Positions 14,071 to 14,599 of a DNA stretch of 14,599 nt are shown here, in pieces. The position numbers and the translations under genes were made by a program. Origin of the DNA: Synergistaceae bacterium (lineage in GTDB: Bacteria > Synergistota > Synergistia > Synergistales > Synergistaceae); NCBI GenBank assembly GCA_030539135.1, contig JAUNSQ010000008.1, positions 7,154 through 21,752 on the forward strand, read 5' to 3'. Position 1 is the stretch's first letter. Every line of letters starts with the position of its first letter. Under the pieces are notes generated by a model that did not search any database, had not been told where the DNA came from, and was given only the letters and a program-made list of their open reading frames with translations.

Positions 14071-14599
14071 ATGAACGTCGTCGACCTTGGGCATCCGATA
14101 ACTGACGGGATGGTCGTATTTCCGGGGGACGTTGCTCCATCCGTGAAGCCCGGTGCGGCAATGGAGACCGACGGCTGGCGCACGACGCTCGTGTACATGA
14201 GCTCCCATGCGGGGACTCACATCGACGCGCCCGCGCACATGCTGGCCGATGGAAAATATCTGGACGAGATGCCCTGCGAGAAATTTTTCGGCTGTGCGAT
14301 CGTGGCAGACGTTCGCGGGAACGTTGACAGGAAGATAGAGGTCGACGACATAAAAGTTTCGCGCGAGGATATGGAATGCGCGGACTTCCTGCTGTTCAGG
14401 TCGGACTGGTGCGCAAAGTGGGACACAGAGGAATATAAAACGGGATATCCGACTTTGTCAGCCGAAGCCGCGGAATGGCTCACAAGGCAAAATCTTAAAG
14501 GCATAGGCGTCGATACGCTGTCAGTCGACACAGTAGATTCGTCGGACTGCGAGATACACAAGATACTTTTGCGCGGAGGCCTTCTGATAATTGAGAACC
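14071..14599 (+). CDS. Cyclase-family metal-dependent hydrolase (kynurenine-formamidase-like), partial
   Basis: This gene begins at the ATG directly after the TAA of the preceding PLP gene and remains open to the window end (176 codons seen; family members are usually 200-260 residues), so its 3' end is missing. It shows the PF04199 signature: an early D-L-x-H-P-I-x-D-G segment with VFPGD, the metal-binding motif SSHAGTHIDAPAHM (about residues 46-59), and a later GIGVDTLSVD block (about 146-155). These enzymes are Mn/Zn-dependent amide or lactam hydrolases; the best-known member is bacterial kynurenine formamidase, while others act in ring opening of cyclic amides. A weak GAGGACAGG lies about 11-19 bases upstream. 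Its place in the operon suggests it hydrolyses a substrate or product of the two PLP enzymes. Confidence 0.87.
   Translation, partial: MNVVDLGHPITDGMVVFPGDVAPSVKPGAAMETDGWRTTLVYMSSHAGTHIDAPAHMLADGKYLDEMPCEKFFGCAIVADVRGNVDRKIEVDDIKVSREDMECADFLLFRSDWCAKWDTEEYKTGYPTLSAEAAEWLTRQNLKGIGVDTLSVDTVDSSDCEIHKILLRGGLLIIEN

Noticed and set aside
14217..14561. Minus-strand open frame near the window end
   Set aside because: It is opposite the clear cyclase-family gene, which carries the HxGTHxDxPxH motif; the minus frame has serine-rich shadow composition.
12607..14599. Mimosine or tryptophan/kynurenine degradation as the role of the PLP/cyclase operon
   Set aside because: The cyclase family fits formamidase-like chemistry, but nothing in the visible sequences identifies these substrates and no accompanying pathway gene is present.

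Overview
The window looks like chromosomal DNA of an anaerobic, amino-acid-fermenting bacterium, most plausibly of the phylum Synergistota (Cloacibacillus/Synergistes type). This is inferred from four things: moderately high GC with frequent ATA isoleucine codons, a tungsten-type aldehyde:ferredoxin oxidoreductase operon, catabolic-looking PLP enzymes, and a secreted beta-helix/Ig-like protein of the kind common in that group. No marker gene is present, so the assignment is tentative. I see no tRNA, rRNA, CRISPR array, transposase or phage gene.

Layout. (A) 1-1776, minus strand: a secreted beta-helix plus bacterial Ig-like protein that stops at a TGA, although its reading frame stays open from that TGA to the window edge. 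(B) 1777-1851: a short AT-rich divergent promoter region with an 11-bp inverted repeat. (C) 1852-5888, plus strand: a three-gene signalling operon of a CHASE2 class III nucleotide cyclase, a GAF/HD-GYP phosphodiesterase and a small calcineurin-like phosphoesterase, closed by a strong hairpin terminator. (D) 8705-5917, minus strand: a tungsten-enzyme operon of a four-cluster polyferredoxin, a 728-residue AOR-family oxidoreductase and a ThiS/MoaD-like sulfur carrier ending in Gly-Gly. It converges on operon C at the shared terminator. (E) 10214-8966, minus strand: a membrane-anchored TPR protein broken by a one-base frameshift. (F) 10352-11248, plus strand: a DUF2156-family protein starting at TTG, with a clear terminator. 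(G) 11357 to the window end, plus strand: a tight operon of a threonine-synthase-like enzyme, a second fold-type II PLP enzyme and a metal-dependent cyclase/amidohydrolase that runs off the edge.

How the parts may work together. Operon C puts a sensor-linked cAMP synthase beside a c-di-GMP hydrolase and a metallophosphoesterase, suggesting linked second-messenger control. Operon D resembles the AorA-AorB core of bacterial tungsten AORs plus a dedicated sulfur carrier for the pterin cofactor; it would oxidise aldehydes or reduce acids while exchanging electrons with ferredoxin. Operon G is the best candidate for an undescribed pathway. Two fold-II PLP enzymes and a cyclase-family hydrolase suggest stepwise breakdown or rearrangement of an amino-acid-like substrate, but the substrate cannot be read from the sequence. 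Two minus-strand genes (A and E) carry single-lesion disruptions, so either they are decaying or the sequence contains errors.
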